Shown here: positions 34,467-45,644 of the stretch, in pieces
Numbering within the stretch: position 1 is the first letter of the stretch
Layout: each line of letters begins with the position of its first letter
NCBI GenBank assembly: GCA_019633425.1
Contig: WSUB01000005.1
Coordinates: 62,001 to 126,000, forward strand
Direction: 5' to 3'
DNA length: 64,000 nucleotides
From: Tulasnella sp. 424
Lineage: Eukaryota > Basidiomycota > Agaricomycetes > Cantharellales > Tulasnellaceae
Position numbers and translations under genes: made by a program
Notes under the pieces: model-generated
The model's database searches: none
What the model saw: the letters and a program-made list of their open reading frames with translations, nothing else
Told to the model about the DNA's origin: nothing

Positions 34467-37441
34467 AAGAATGATTGTTCAGTATGTTGTAAAATAGCAG
34501 TATCACAATGAAATTAGCTTGCAAGATGCGCGGAATGCCAATATTCTAGCCTTCTAGCCAACAGAATACATAGCTTACAATTTGATGCGTTCCATGAATT
34601 ACAGTCGGGTACCAAGGAAAGAATGTCAGTCTATGTCGACATGTCTCGACGAACCATCATTCGGCCTCTGCCGGGTTCCGCTGCTGACTGGCACGAACGG
34701 CACGGCTTAGTGCCATCCCGAGTCCGTCTGATACCTTCAAAAATTCTAGCAGCCTCTTCACAAAGGCGTGTCGCCTCTTCGTGCTGATCCGGGCCGCGAT
34801 GGACGTCGGCAAGGCACATCAGAGTCTAAGTTCTTCCGTTTCTATCCCTAGTTTCGATACGAATTTGCGGGGGCCTCTGAGAAAAATTGGACGGCCTGGT
34901 TGTATTGTTTCGGAGCCGATGCACCTCCGCGAGATCCCACAGGGCGTGGGCTATCCCTCCTCTTTGATGTCGGCTCCCGTCTTCGACTAGTTGGACTCGG
35001 AGTGCGGGCGAAGGCAAGGTCGGATTACACACCGCCAACATCGGATGATGCTGTCTACTCCCTCTGGATTTAGGTCTGGGCGCGTTACATCATCAATTCG
35101 GGGCGAGGGCACTTTTGCCCTTGGCTCTCATCGTCTCCGACGCCTCCCCTGCACGGAACGCTGCGCATGTCGATCATGCAACAGAAATCAGGTTCTCGTT
35201 AAATTGGCCGACGTCTTTGGCGGCCGCAAAGGGCAGCCTTGACTCATTGAGCCAAGGCTGTAGCCGCGAACTTGGACCCTGCGAACAAGATGGACCGTCG
35301 CGTCGTCACGTCCTTCTAAGAGTCTATTCACAGCATCCGGGCGACTCGCGCTATCGAGACTCAAGATATCATCCCAAACCCACGAAGATGGCGCAGAGCA
35401 CTGATAACCTTCTACCGAATCACCTTGACCACCGTCCTCGGCGCAACAGCAACTTTTATGGCCTCTGCAACCGAGGAAGCTCACCCACCAACACGGCAAA
35501 GCACTTCGGCAAGGACAAGAGGACAGTTGTCGGTTTTTAGGGAGCGGTTAGGCTGCCTCAGTATGCTGGAGATGAATCATTACAGCCTCTCCGATCGTCT
35601 AGTCGCCCGGTCCAACCTCTAATTCATCTTGGATCTTGGTCTAGGATACATTGCGCGTAATTTAGGTCCTCGTCAGCCCGCGGAACTACCTCCTCCTCAC
35701 TCACCTCCTTCCGTCGCTCGCAATTGGAAGTCTCGAAGCGCGATTATCCTATCAATCCGCTACGGGGTCCAACACAAAGCGCGCCGAGTTTCCACCTACA
35801 AACCCCAAGCTCTCAAGGCCAACCCTCACAACATAGCAGTCACCACCGCGGACTCAGACATCAAAGGAGACGTCAAAGATCCGGTTGTTTATTTACGAAG
35901 TCTTAGTGTACGCTGTGGCCCCAAAACTCGGACGTTGGGCGTTCTGGCTCTCAGCAAGGTGAAGCAGTGAACCAGACACGATTTATAACCGTTTGCGAGT
36001 TATTGATCGTGACATCATTCTTGACCCGCAGCTGCCCTTATTTTTAACACTTGCACCTCTTAATGGAACTTCCCGACGCTGAACACCTCGGAGCGCGTCA
36101 CGGCTTGCATCGAGTCCGCCGCCTTCCCTGACCAACGCGAGGAAAACCCCGATTACTTAGTGCTCATGAGTAATTTGGCATCACAACTCAAAAGTTCTCA
36201 TTGTCTGCCCGCATGCATGCTCCCTTTTAGTCGTCGCCGATGGAAGCCCGAAAGCGTCGAATTCTCCGAAGAGAAACACGACTTTATAAAAGACAATATC
36301 CGTTCGTTGTACTTCCAACTTACATGCCGACATGCTCTAAATCACCCTCGCCAAAGCTTTACCAAACGTTCTGCTTATGTTTAGCCGCGACCTTATTCGG
36401 TACATTGAATCGACTTTCAAAGAGCAGAACGTCGAGCTGCTCACCAGAACCATGGTCAATGTGATGAAGGACGATACCACCGTGGCCACGAGCGATAAAG
36501 GTAGTAAATTCCATATGGAATGTTTTTGTGGGTCGTGGGGGCTAATTATTATGAAGGGCATCTTTGAACGTGAAGATTTCACGTTCAAACATACGAAGCT
36601 ACGCAGCTGTGAGTAACATGGCTCCTATTCAGTCGCCAGTAGCGGGAATCTATTATGCTTGTTGATTGGGATAGTTGCTGGTTACAAACTCCGGTGGTAT
36701 GATTGGCTGTCACGATCAGATGGACGGATACGGCGAATGTACGTCTGTACCTGCCATGATCCAAATAGAACCTCAGTATGTGTGAATGGATGCTTCTCGA
36801 GTTAAGGTTATTGTTACAAGAGTACCTTTTCCTATGCAGTACTTCTTTTTGGGGAGGTAGGCTGCCATAGCTTCACAGGGGTTTCACATCGGTGACAGGT
36901 TGGCAATTGGTCTTGACCGTTTCGTGTCGATGACGGCCAGCCAACTAGCGTTCTCTTTTCAGTCATCGCCTCGAAATCACGCAATAGGTGAAGCGTATTT
37001 ATTAGCGTCATACGGATTTGGTTGTAGATCGACCGTGCACTCTAATTCTTAAGCTTCGGGCCTTATGATGGGATCGCGACGAAGGTTAGATTGCGAACAA
37101 GGTCTTCCGCGGCGGGAATCTTTTTACATATGTGCAAGCTCTTATTGGTAGGTTCGTTCATTTAAAGAAACTCATTCTCAATGGGACAAACGCGGATTGA
37201 TCTTCTTTCGAAGGTACGGGTCGACGTCGTTGTGAGATCAGTTGAGCGTTGGATTTTACGGAAACCTTAACGAGTTGCAAAGGGCGTCCTTCTTGGTTGG
37301 CCGTATGGCTTTATTCTATGGGATCTGGCCGGGTACCTTTCCATTCTCCTAGCTATAAATCAACCGTGCAAAACGGCTCCTGGCCTTCTCAGCATCCACC
37401 CATTTACTTCTTCGTCGTCCAGCAAGCTCCTCCATCGGACC
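34467..37441. other. Long intergenic stretch with gene remnant and duplicated promoter region
   Basis: 3.0 kb. It includes a broken TPR-like frame on the minus strand (34631-35041). 35042-36570 holds only short unassigned open frames. 36578-37441 is related to the upstream regions of the other hemerythrin copies, including TATAAAT at 37354-37360. Confidence 0.55.
34631..35041 (-). pseudogene. Decayed TPR-repeat fragment
   Basis: One minus-strand frame reads GIAHALWDLAEVHRLRNN, then IRIETRDRNGRT, an in-frame TAG at 34826-34828, and continues without frame change as TLMCLADVHRGPDQHEEATR and then EEAARIFEGIRRTRDG. Two TPR-like helical hairpins are visible, of the sort found in agaric TPR proteins (kinesin light chain-like or NACHT-TPR). 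No intact gene surrounds it, so it is called a remnant. An unseen intron spanning the stop is possible. Confidence 0.5.
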
Positions 37442-38332
37442 ATGTCTCACTCGGATGTTTCGAACACACTCTCCCAAGAGATCATCCAAGATCACCGCGG
37501 TAAGGGTATAATGGTGCTGCGCGATGACAATTGACGAAAGCTCTGCCTTTAATAGAGCTCCACGGGTTCCATATGGTGAGCTTGCATCTACAACACAAGC
37601 GCGGTGGGTAACCATCCATCGGCATGGTCCTCTCTTCAGCAATTTGTAGGGGCTACCACCGAAAACGATCAACACGGGTGGGTGAGACAGATTGTCTGGG
37701 AGCTCGGGCGCCATGCGGACAGGGAGCGACAGGTCCTCCACCCTGCATTTGAAAAATATCTTGGTGCTGAAGGAAAACAGATTGTCGAGAACGACCGTGC
37801 CGAGCATCTCAAGGCAAGATTATTCTATGACTTCCCCTCCTGAATTCGAGCAACTTCCAATACTTCTGACAGATGGACCAGAGACTTCGCGACCTCCAAG
37901 ATAACGGCGTAACTCACCCCGACTTCCCCGGCTTATTCCAGAGTTCGATGGCAGACTTGCGTGAGCACATGAGGAGGTGGGCGGTTTGGCGTACGCTGCC
38001 AATTGTATGCGACTGATGTTTGTATTTTTATTAGCGAGGAGAATGACCTCGTTAAGCTCGAAGCCAGCATGCCCCGCGAGGAAAGCGAGGCTTTGGCCAG
38101 GTTGTTCCGTGAAGCCAGGTTCCAAGGAGCCGAATAGTTCGTCCCAACTCGCTCCCACCCCAGCGCTCCAGCTAAGGGGGGTCTCTTCCAGAGCGCAGCT
38201 GGACTTGTATCCGTAAGCATCTAACTCCCTGATGCTAAACGTTACTATCCGTCCTAATGCGCCTGCTGATTGTACCAGGATCCGGTCGACAAGCTTCGTA
38301 ATATGTTCTCTTCCTTCCTACTTAGAGCATGA
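37442..38332 (+). pseudogene. Hemerythrin copy 3, broken
   Basis: Aligned with copies 1 and 2 exon by exon, but degraded. It begins MSHSDVSNTLSQEIIQDHRE, continues HGFHMQFVGATTEN and GRHADRERQVLHPAFEKYLG (the second Glu of the EE pair is lost), and LREHMRRSEENDL (one Glu deleted). The frame is stopped by TAG at 38135-38137 inside the exon that in the other copies continues to FVPTRSHPS. After this stop the old frame is still readable to 38332. One intron donor has changed from GT to GC (37814). The proximal CCAAT box is also lost. A truncated but expressed protein lacking the last ~45 residues cannot be excluded. Confidence 0.75.
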
Positions 38333-39097
38333 AAGAGTATGAAAGGACGACCATTTTGTCTGTGGTCAAATAGTAGTGCCAAATGAATAAAGGAGTAGCC
38401 ATCACAACGGCGTCCGGAAAATTGGGATATCCGACGATCCAGAGACGACATGTGGGGCATGCTTGGATTGGTCCCACATCTCGGCAAGACAGTCAAGGGG
38501 GAACGGGGAGGTTCCCTTCACTCCGTCTAACGTCGTGATGCAACTGCGGCCTTTCGGCCGGCCAACAGCAAAGCAATCAGGGAGAGGTACGACCCACTCG
38601 ATCGGTCGTATTTTCCTCGGCAAAATTCAGGACGTGCTGCGCATATAGAATTGCCCAAGGGTTGGGTTAGTAACTGGGGGCATAGACTACAGCTTCAGGA
38701 GGACGCCCGGCGAAAGTCGCCCCAGACAATGCGGAGGGTTCAGGCAAATCAGAGGACCCTTCTACTACGAAAAGACCAGCCTGGTTATCTCAGTCGGAGT
38801 GAGGCTGTGGGCAAAGAGGGAAGAGATCAAGTCCAGCGATCTACTGCGAATAGAAATCAACATGGAGGCAGGCTGACAAGGGATTTCTGGGTAGAGGGAG
38901 GGCTTCATCGAGTATGTCACCTAGGCGCAGAGAGGTTCGAAATTCTGGTTTTTAAATGGTGGCTCAAGAAGCAGACATGCAAGCAGGTTGCACAATGCAC
39001 CTTTTAAATTGCCCAACTGAAACTGAAGGGGCCCATTACATGACTTCTGACAGTCGAGCACACCTCACGTAAAACATGGAACTTTAAGATACGAACT
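38333..39097. other. Intergenic, no gene seen
   Basis: 765 bp between the broken hemerythrin and the coatomer gene stop codon. Short frames only (for example 38651-39007), with no recognisable content. Confidence 0.5.
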
Positions 39098-40269
39098 CTA
39101 TGCTTCGGAAGATAGAGCGAACTGGGATGCAGCCGAGTCGAAGGCAGACTCTTTCTCGGCGAGATCCTTCAACAAAATGTGGTCGGGATGTGAGGCTTGC
39201 AGTCGGCTGGCGAGATAGGATGGTCAGACTAGTACGGACAGGCGAGCAAGTTGGGACGTACCTGACAGCCTCATCTACTTCGTTTTTCTTTCCCCTTAAT
39301 TCTGCCAAAGTCACTTTCGCTGCGAGGGCTTCAGCATATTTGGGATCAATGGCCAAAGCTTCATTAAGTGCGTTCTCTGCCTCCGAATATGCCCCAAGAA
39401 GAATGTGAGAAATGCCTTTGGCGGTCAAAATAGCTGGGTTCGTCGAAGATCCGGGTGCTGAAACCTGTTCAGCGTAAATATATTGGGCTGTTTGCAGCGT
39501 CCGTGAGCCCTGTAGAGTTGTCCGTCGGGATCATGAGTTTTCATAGGCGTGTAGCCGGATGACAGAGAAGCTTACAACTGCCAGACCAATTGTTGCCTCG
39601 ACCATTTGGATGAGAAGCGAGTCATCTGCCCACTTCTTTGCCGCCTCGTATTCCTTCTTGGCGAGATCAGGCCGTGCAATGGAAAGATAGATGTGGACAA
39701 TGAGAGCAACGCTTACGTGCCAATCAATCAGCAGCAATAAAACCTCATTTCATTACGAAGAATCTCACCATTCAATGTCTCGGGACTTGCAACCCGCTCC
39801 CAAGGTGGTCAACGCTTCCTCGACCTCGCCCTCAGCGAAGAACGCTGTGGCAGCAACAACCTTCACGACACCGACACCAGCTCCATCTTCAGAGTCGCCT
39901 TCGAACCCATCTTCCACTTCAATGGTGAGATCTCGCAGCTCTTCAAGATACGTGTCTTTGTCATCCCCCGTCGCGGACAGGTACTTGGCCAGGGACGTCA
40001 GGGCACGAGTCGGGGGAGACGTGTCAGTTCCCAGTAGAGAGAGTGCAGCTGAGTAATTTTTAAGCGCGATGTGGGACCTCGCAGTATAACAGACGGTGGC
40101 TAGGTACGACGGGTCGGACTTTGGGGGTAAAGGATTGTCGCACAAGTATTTGTAGTTCCCTGCAGTGCTCCTAGTCAATATTACGATCGAAACTGTGCAG
40201 GTTATCAATGGTGATAGTGTTACCTAGATAGAACTGGTTCTGGAGGTAGAATAACGAGTCACTGTCCAT
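39098..40269 (-). CDS. SEC28: Coatomer epsilon subunit (epsilon-COP)
   Basis: Subunit of the COPI coat that returns vesicles from Golgi to ER; it stabilises alpha-COP. Several exons on the minus strand run from the ATG at 40269 to the stop at 39098, about 300 residues, the usual family length. Joined exons read MDSDSLFYLQNQFYLG then NYKYLCDNPLPP, CYTARSHIALKNYSAALSLL (TPR-like), VALIVHIYLSIARPDLAKKE, QMVEATIGLA, then KGISHILLGAYSEAENALNE and ALAIDPKYAEALAAKVTLAE, and the last exon RLQASHPDHILLKDLAEKES...FALSSEA. The TPR solenoid and the closing HP.L.D...KE..FD pattern are the epsilon-COP signature. Divergent from the third DDT/WHIM gene, with 185 bp between start codons. Confidence 0.88.
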
Positions 40270-40454
40270 GGTGAGGTGTTGCTGGGGATCGTTGACAGTC
40301 GAATAGGCTTGCATGTTTGTCTTGCATTCTGGACTGCAGCCTGCCCAACCGCGAATTGCCAACCACACTTCCACCACCCACCGGGTCTGCGATAGCCTCG
40401 GCCTTCTGTTCCCACCAAACAACAGGCTCACAAAGCTGATACTGGCGGAGCTCT

Positions 40455-43114
40455 ATGGCAACTGCAACTAACGGCGTTCATCCAGCCGCTAATGGGGCCC
40501 AAACTGCCACCCCACTGCTGGAGATAAAGATGACCGACCCGTCATCCGCAGCCGATCGCTGGGAGACAGTCTTCATATGGGCTTTTATACTGAAGTTCCA
40601 ATCACTCAAAGGATCCGTTGAAGGACTTGAAACTGTTACCGAGTGAGCCCGAATGCCATTTGGCCCATTCATGAAGCTCCGTTGTGACCTTGACCTCCCA
40701 CTTCAGCTTGGAACAAGCCATTATGCACGACGGCTACTCCCCGGTACTTCACGCTATACTAGCACAGTTTATCGAGAACCTCCAACCGAAAGCAGCTACT
40801 AGGTGCGCCGCCCTAAGCTGAAACGCGTAATTTGGCTGGCTAGCTGACGTTCCTTTCAAACACCAACAGTGTCAAAAGCATCTCCGGTACCCTTTACGCG
40901 TTAATTCAAGAATTCCTCTCCACAAATGAACGGTCTGTATGGTGGTCAATGGCTCACAATAAGAACATTAATCCCCTCAAGAGTGACATGGAATTTTACA
41001 CCCTGGCATGGGGTGCAAAGGTAATATATCTAGACAATATTTCTAAGAAGGAGACTCACTATTTCGTGCCCCTTTGGCATGGAAATTGCGTTAATTAGCT
41101 CTTGATTCTCCGCCAGTTGGTGGAGTGGCAGCTTTCCCATAACTCGACAACCCGAAACTGGCTAGATCGTGCCCATGGTGTCGTCAGAGGCGGTCACAGG
41201 AAGCGCTCTGACGATCAACCTCGTCCAACTCTTGTTCCGCCTGATCCTGAACACACGAGAGAGAAACTGGAGTTTAAACCTCTTGGACAGGATGTTGCGA
41301 GAAAACGATACTGGATTGTTGACGGTAAGTATCATGCATTTGGAGTCGGTGACCCATTCTTTCCACCCGCTGTGGTAGCGCCAGGGAAGCGGTGTGGCGC
41401 GGATTCTCCGCGAGGAAAACTTTGCTGACGCCCGATTCGTTTGTTCCTGCTTTCCCAACGCCGGGTTTCCCTTCTTGCTTATTCCGCCTTGCATTCAACC
41501 AACTCTGGATCTGCTAACGGCGTCGGTGACTCGAATTCGCCGCCTGCCCATTCTATTCGGCACACGTGGAACCGCCTCTCTGCCCCGCGGGAAATTCCGC
41601 TGGCAACGTTCCGTCTAAACCCTACTGTCCCCTTTGGCTCGTCATTCTCCCCGCTTTGCCTTTTTATATGCTTGAATCGCTTAAACTGGGCTCTCTCTAT
41701 CACAATCCTTTGCCATTCGCCCGGTAGACTCTCCCCGGATATACATATCCGGAAATCCTTGGAAAGCATCCTGTCCTTTTCACGCGATTTCCACCACCCG
41801 TGAAGAGTACGCTGCTATTATACAGGCACTGAAAGACACGTGAGTCAGTTATCGAGAGTTTGAGGTGCACTTCCTGATCCAGGTTCTCAGAGCACCGCCT
41901 GTACGACAAGGAAAGAGGCGTAGTAAACTTGAAGCGGGTCACGACGAACTTGTTCGAAAGTTAGAGGAGCAGCTTCCAAACGTAGATGCAGAATTGCAGG
42001 TCAGTTGGGTCCTCTCCCCCCGAAAGGCACTCTCACACCTCGATTACAGCGTCTAGCAGCTCTAGAAGAAAAGTTCCGGGAGGCCCGGGAGAAAGCGCTG
42101 GAAGAGGAGGCGAAGCAGAGGGCGAGAGAGGTTCAGGAAGCCCAGAGCGGCACCCGAGAAACTAGGACTCGGACCAAGGTGACCAAGCCTGAATATGTAT
42201 ATCGCCCAGTAAGGTCTTCACCCAAATCTTCATGAAAGGCATCTAACTCTCTGAATTTAGCCACCTGAAGATGGCGTCGTCTACGATGATGGGGAGGAAG
42301 TGGATGAGCTCGATGACGATGAATATAAGGACGAACCCGAGCCTGTAGCGGCAGAGATAGCCACTCCTGTTATGGACGAGGAAGAAGAATACCAACTCGA
42401 TGACGACGACGAGGAGCCAGCGCCTAAAGCCAACGGGAAGAAGAAAGGCAAAGCAAAACCGGAACCAAAGCCTCGAGCCAGCGCAGCGTCGGACGCCGCT
42501 CTTCGTCGTAGTGGTCGAGCAACCCAGAAGCGATCCTATGCAGAAGACGAGCCTCCAGTGCGTGGGGAGCGCCGCAGTTCCCGTCGTCAGACGATTGCCT
42601 CTTCGCGGGCCGAGTATGACGAGGATTCAGACGCCCGACCGGCTAAACGGTCCAGGATGTCCAGCGTTGGATCCTCTAATGCGGAGACTAGCGCTTCTGG
42701 ACCTGCTCAGGCGTCGGCTGCCATTGCGGCCATGTCGTTGAATGGCGCTGCCAGCGCTACGTCTGCACAGACGACAAAAGGAACTCGTCCTGGAGAGAAG
42801 GTATTGGAAACTGTGGCAGGAAAGAAGAAGAGCAAGGTAGGTGAAGCTCCCGTTCCGTTTACTCAATAGCTGAAACTGTTTTTTAGTTCTGGTATTATGT
42901 TGTTGAAACGCCTGACACACCAAGTGACGCCCCGACAGACTCGGACGCCCCTGCGGCGACTGAGAATGGCGTCGAGGGCCCCAAGATGGAAGTTGAAGCG
43001 ACGCAAGAAGAAGACGCCGCTTCAGCAACGAATGACAGTCCCAACGGATCCCATGATTCTTCAAGCAAGCTGGAAAACGGCACAGCCCCGAACGGTGTTG
43101 CCGCGACCTCTTAG
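40455..43114 (+). CDS. DDT/WHIM-like chromatin protein, paralogue 3
   Basis: About 680 residues. Motif order equals that of the other two paralogues: DRWETVFIWAFILKFQSL, LEQAIMHDGYSPVLHAILAQ (DDT-like), LILRQLVEWQLSHNSTTRNW (WHIM1-like), KPLGQDVARKRYWIVD, then after a long intron SPRIYISGNPWKASCPF (WSD-like), a Glu/Arg coiled coil (LAALEEKFREAREKALEEEA), an acidic stretch with EEEEYQLDDDDEEP, basic Ser-rich parts and a final exon starting FWYYVVETPDTP. The intron separating the two halves of the WSD-like motif is about 400 nt (41325-41727), far longer than its neighbours. The chromatin-remodelling accessory role is inferred from motifs. Confidence 0.62.
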
Positions 43115-44165
43115 TCTGGCCCAATACCCCATAGCCGTTCGGTATGATTCGCCGAACTTTGCTTGTAGCCCTCACATGTCGGGACAAGTTTTAAAAGACC
43201 TCAGCTTTGGGACGCTGATCGTAATTTATCTCTCATGTTGTCCCCCAAAGCTGCCGTCATCCCTTTCCCCCGATCCCTGTTTTCTACTTCTTCATTGGTT
43301 ACGGGAATGCTAGTCGCTGTCTGTGTCGACGTTCTCACTTTCTCTCTATCAAATGCGATGCGGCCTGTAATTATTTATTCATTGCCATGTCTCCTTGCGA
43401 TTCCTCGTTGCTGTGCAGGAAGCATATATACAGTATTTCGGCGGGCTCGCTTACTCGTAGATCGCGTTTAGCTATGGTGGATCAGGAATTCTGTTCGGGT
43501 TGTTCTGTGCCACCCTCGTGTGAAATGTTCCAGTTGGTCAACCATCTGGCTTGGGAGCGGTCGAGTCTAGGCTATTCAGTAGAGCGAGTTGATGCTCCTG
43601 AGTGCTTGAAGCCGAAAGTCGCAAGGTCCTTACAACGGAAGAAGGATCCCAGGAATGAGCGTACCAAGTCTCTTCTTTTCGCTCAAACCTAGGAACGTAC
43701 CCTCATGGCCGAATGAAAAAGGCTCTACATGCACGGTGAGAAGTAGTGCTGCACTTTCTAGCTCGAGTGACCACTCAAATCAAAACTCCACAACCGGTTC
43801 GAATCGTTCCGGGGAGACACGTCTTGCACACATCCGGTTGCCATCACAACTACGGCATGCCCCATAAAAACCAAGCAGTATATGAGCGCTCCGTTATTCC
43901 TTTCATTCAGATGATGCTTCGATCCTAATGCACTGGTCTGAGAGGTCTCAAATTGTCGATGCAAAGCCGGCAAACTGACGACGTAGCCCAAGAAATCCGA
44001 TTCTTGAACTACATAAATTTGAAGCAATAAATAAAGCGTGACTGTATAATATTATTGTAATATCTACTAATGGTAGAGACAGGGTTGGCTTGTGTGAAAT
44101 GCCCTTCGACCAATAGCTTGGAGTGGTTTTGTGGCGCGATTCCCACGGCATTTGGTCTCCACACC
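43115..44165. other. Intergenic, no gene seen
   Basis: 1.05 kb between the third DDT/WHIM gene and CSL4. A GGTTCGAATC box at 43796 resembles a tRNA T-loop, but no acceptor or anticodon stem fits around it. Confidence 0.5.
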
Positions 44166-44925
44166 ATGTCTATTCTCCTACCCGGTCAACCTATCGCTCT
44201 TCCGAAAGGTCCGACGTTGCGCCTGGGAGCTGGAACATACGTTAGGGAAGGAAAACCCAGGGCAAGCTTAGTGGGCACGCTTCAAAGTCAAGCCGGAGTG
44301 AGTCGGCTCTCTGTAAAAGTTTTCATGAACGCTTCACCGACAGCCTGGCCAACCTTCAACTCCGAGCATATAGGTAATATCCATAGAACAAACCAGGCCC
44401 CATCCTCCAGCTCCAGCCTCGGTCGTGCTGGGGACGATTACCCGACTGTCCCCTCAGCAGGCTTTACTGTCAATAACGGTGGTCGATGGTATTCCTCTAC
44501 CGCCAGGGGAAGAGTTTTCCGGAGTTATCCGATCACAAGATGTTCGAGCGACGGAGAAGGACAAAGTGAAGATCGCAGACTGTTTTAGAGGCGGAGACGT
44601 GGTAAGGGGCGTGGTGGTGAGGGCTTCATTAGAAGTTTGAATAACCTCGAGCTCAGCTAACGCATCCAATGTCAGATCTCACTAGGCGACGCCAAAAGCT
44701 ATTTCGTCACCACTGCTCGTAATGACCTCGGAGTCGTTTTCGCCACTTCGGAAGCAGGTAAATATTCTCTCAGGAGGGGTCGCGCTCTAGGGAAGATTCT
44801 GCTGAGCTGACCGCTGATCATATGTTACAGGGTCAACCATGGAGCCCGTATCCTGGTTAGAAATGCGGTGTCCCAAGACAGGAAGAATAGAAAAGCGAAA
44901 ATGCGCCAAGCCTCCCGATCTCTAA
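44166..44925 (+). CDS. CSL4: Exosome cap subunit Csl4
   Basis: S1-domain cap protein of the nuclear and cytoplasmic RNA exosome (EXOSC1). It starts MSILLPGQPIALPKGPTLRL, then LGAGTYVREGKPRASLVGTL, the Csl4 N-terminal domain. After one or two introns whose exact limits I could not settle (44305-44430) the S1 domain reads VVLGTITRLSPQQALLSITV, GEEFSGVIRSQDVRATEKDK and IADCFRGGDVVRGVV. The third part continues ISLGDAKSYFVTTARNDLGV and FATSEAG, and the last exon SWLEMRCPKTGRIEKRKCAK, the zinc-ribbon-like end. About 195 residues, normal for the family. It converges with RPS28. Confidence 0.87.
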
Positions 44926-45122
44926 TTTCGCGCAGACACTGCTCCCCTCTAAAATCCTTTCAGTGATCTGGATTTAGATGTATGCAGTTCATTGGAACCA
45001 ACGGAGAACTTTGAATCTAGGCAGTTTTAATGCGCGAAAGCGCGATATTCATAACCGGCTCATGAATACAAGATACAAATGCGAGGGAGCGAGAACCGAC
45101 AAGACCAAAGAAGTGAAAGTGT

Positions 45123-45508
45123 CTATCTCAGACGACTAAGAAGTTGAGAGGAGGGTTAGCGTGAAGGCACCGACTAGGATACGAAGAGGCTTACCGAGCT
45201 TCACGTTCAGACTCGAGCAGTGCAAGGATATCGGCCTCTCGTACGGGGCCCTTCACGTTGCGGATAATTGACCGGTTGGAGTCGTCCATGAAATCAACAC
45301 GGACCTGGGTGACACCACCACGAGATCCTGTCCTGCCGAGGACCTATTCATCATTGTTAGCCTATTCTGCCGATCTTGAGAACGCGGGGCTCGCTGGACC
45401 GACCTTGGAGACTTTTGCGAGTTTGACTGGGACTTTTCCTGCAGCAGCGTCCTAGAGCATATTGTTAGTCTCTTCTTGGCACTGAGTCCATTTAATGCCC
45501 CTCACCAT
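45123..45508 (-). CDS. RPS28: Small ribosomal subunit protein eS28
   Basis: Four exons on the minus strand give about 70 residues. The first coding exon is just the ATG (45506-45508); then [16 protein letters not shown], then [40 protein letters not shown] and [11 protein letters not shown], with the last exon adding RLR. This is essentially the complete invariant eS28 sequence, which binds 18S rRNA near the mRNA exit of the 40S subunit. The short terminal exons make it easy to mis-annotate. It shares a 136-bp divergent promoter with ESS2. Confidence 0.95.
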
Positions 45509-45644
45509 TGTAAATTAGGCGTGTAGACTGTTGAAGAGTAAATTTGATGATGGACTGGGATCGTGAGCAAGATGGCTAAACTCCGTATCTCCGTGATTCC
45601 CACGTGGCGCTTAGCCTCTTTCAACCACCAGCCTGCCAAATTCT
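45509..45644. promoter_or_regulatory. Divergent promoter RPS28 / ESS2
   Basis: 136 bp between the two start codons is all the DNA available for both promoters. No clear TATA box is seen. Confidence 0.5.

Noticed and set aside
43740..43815. Possible tRNA ending at GGTTCGAATC
   Set aside because: The T-loop-like string is present but the other stems do not pair.
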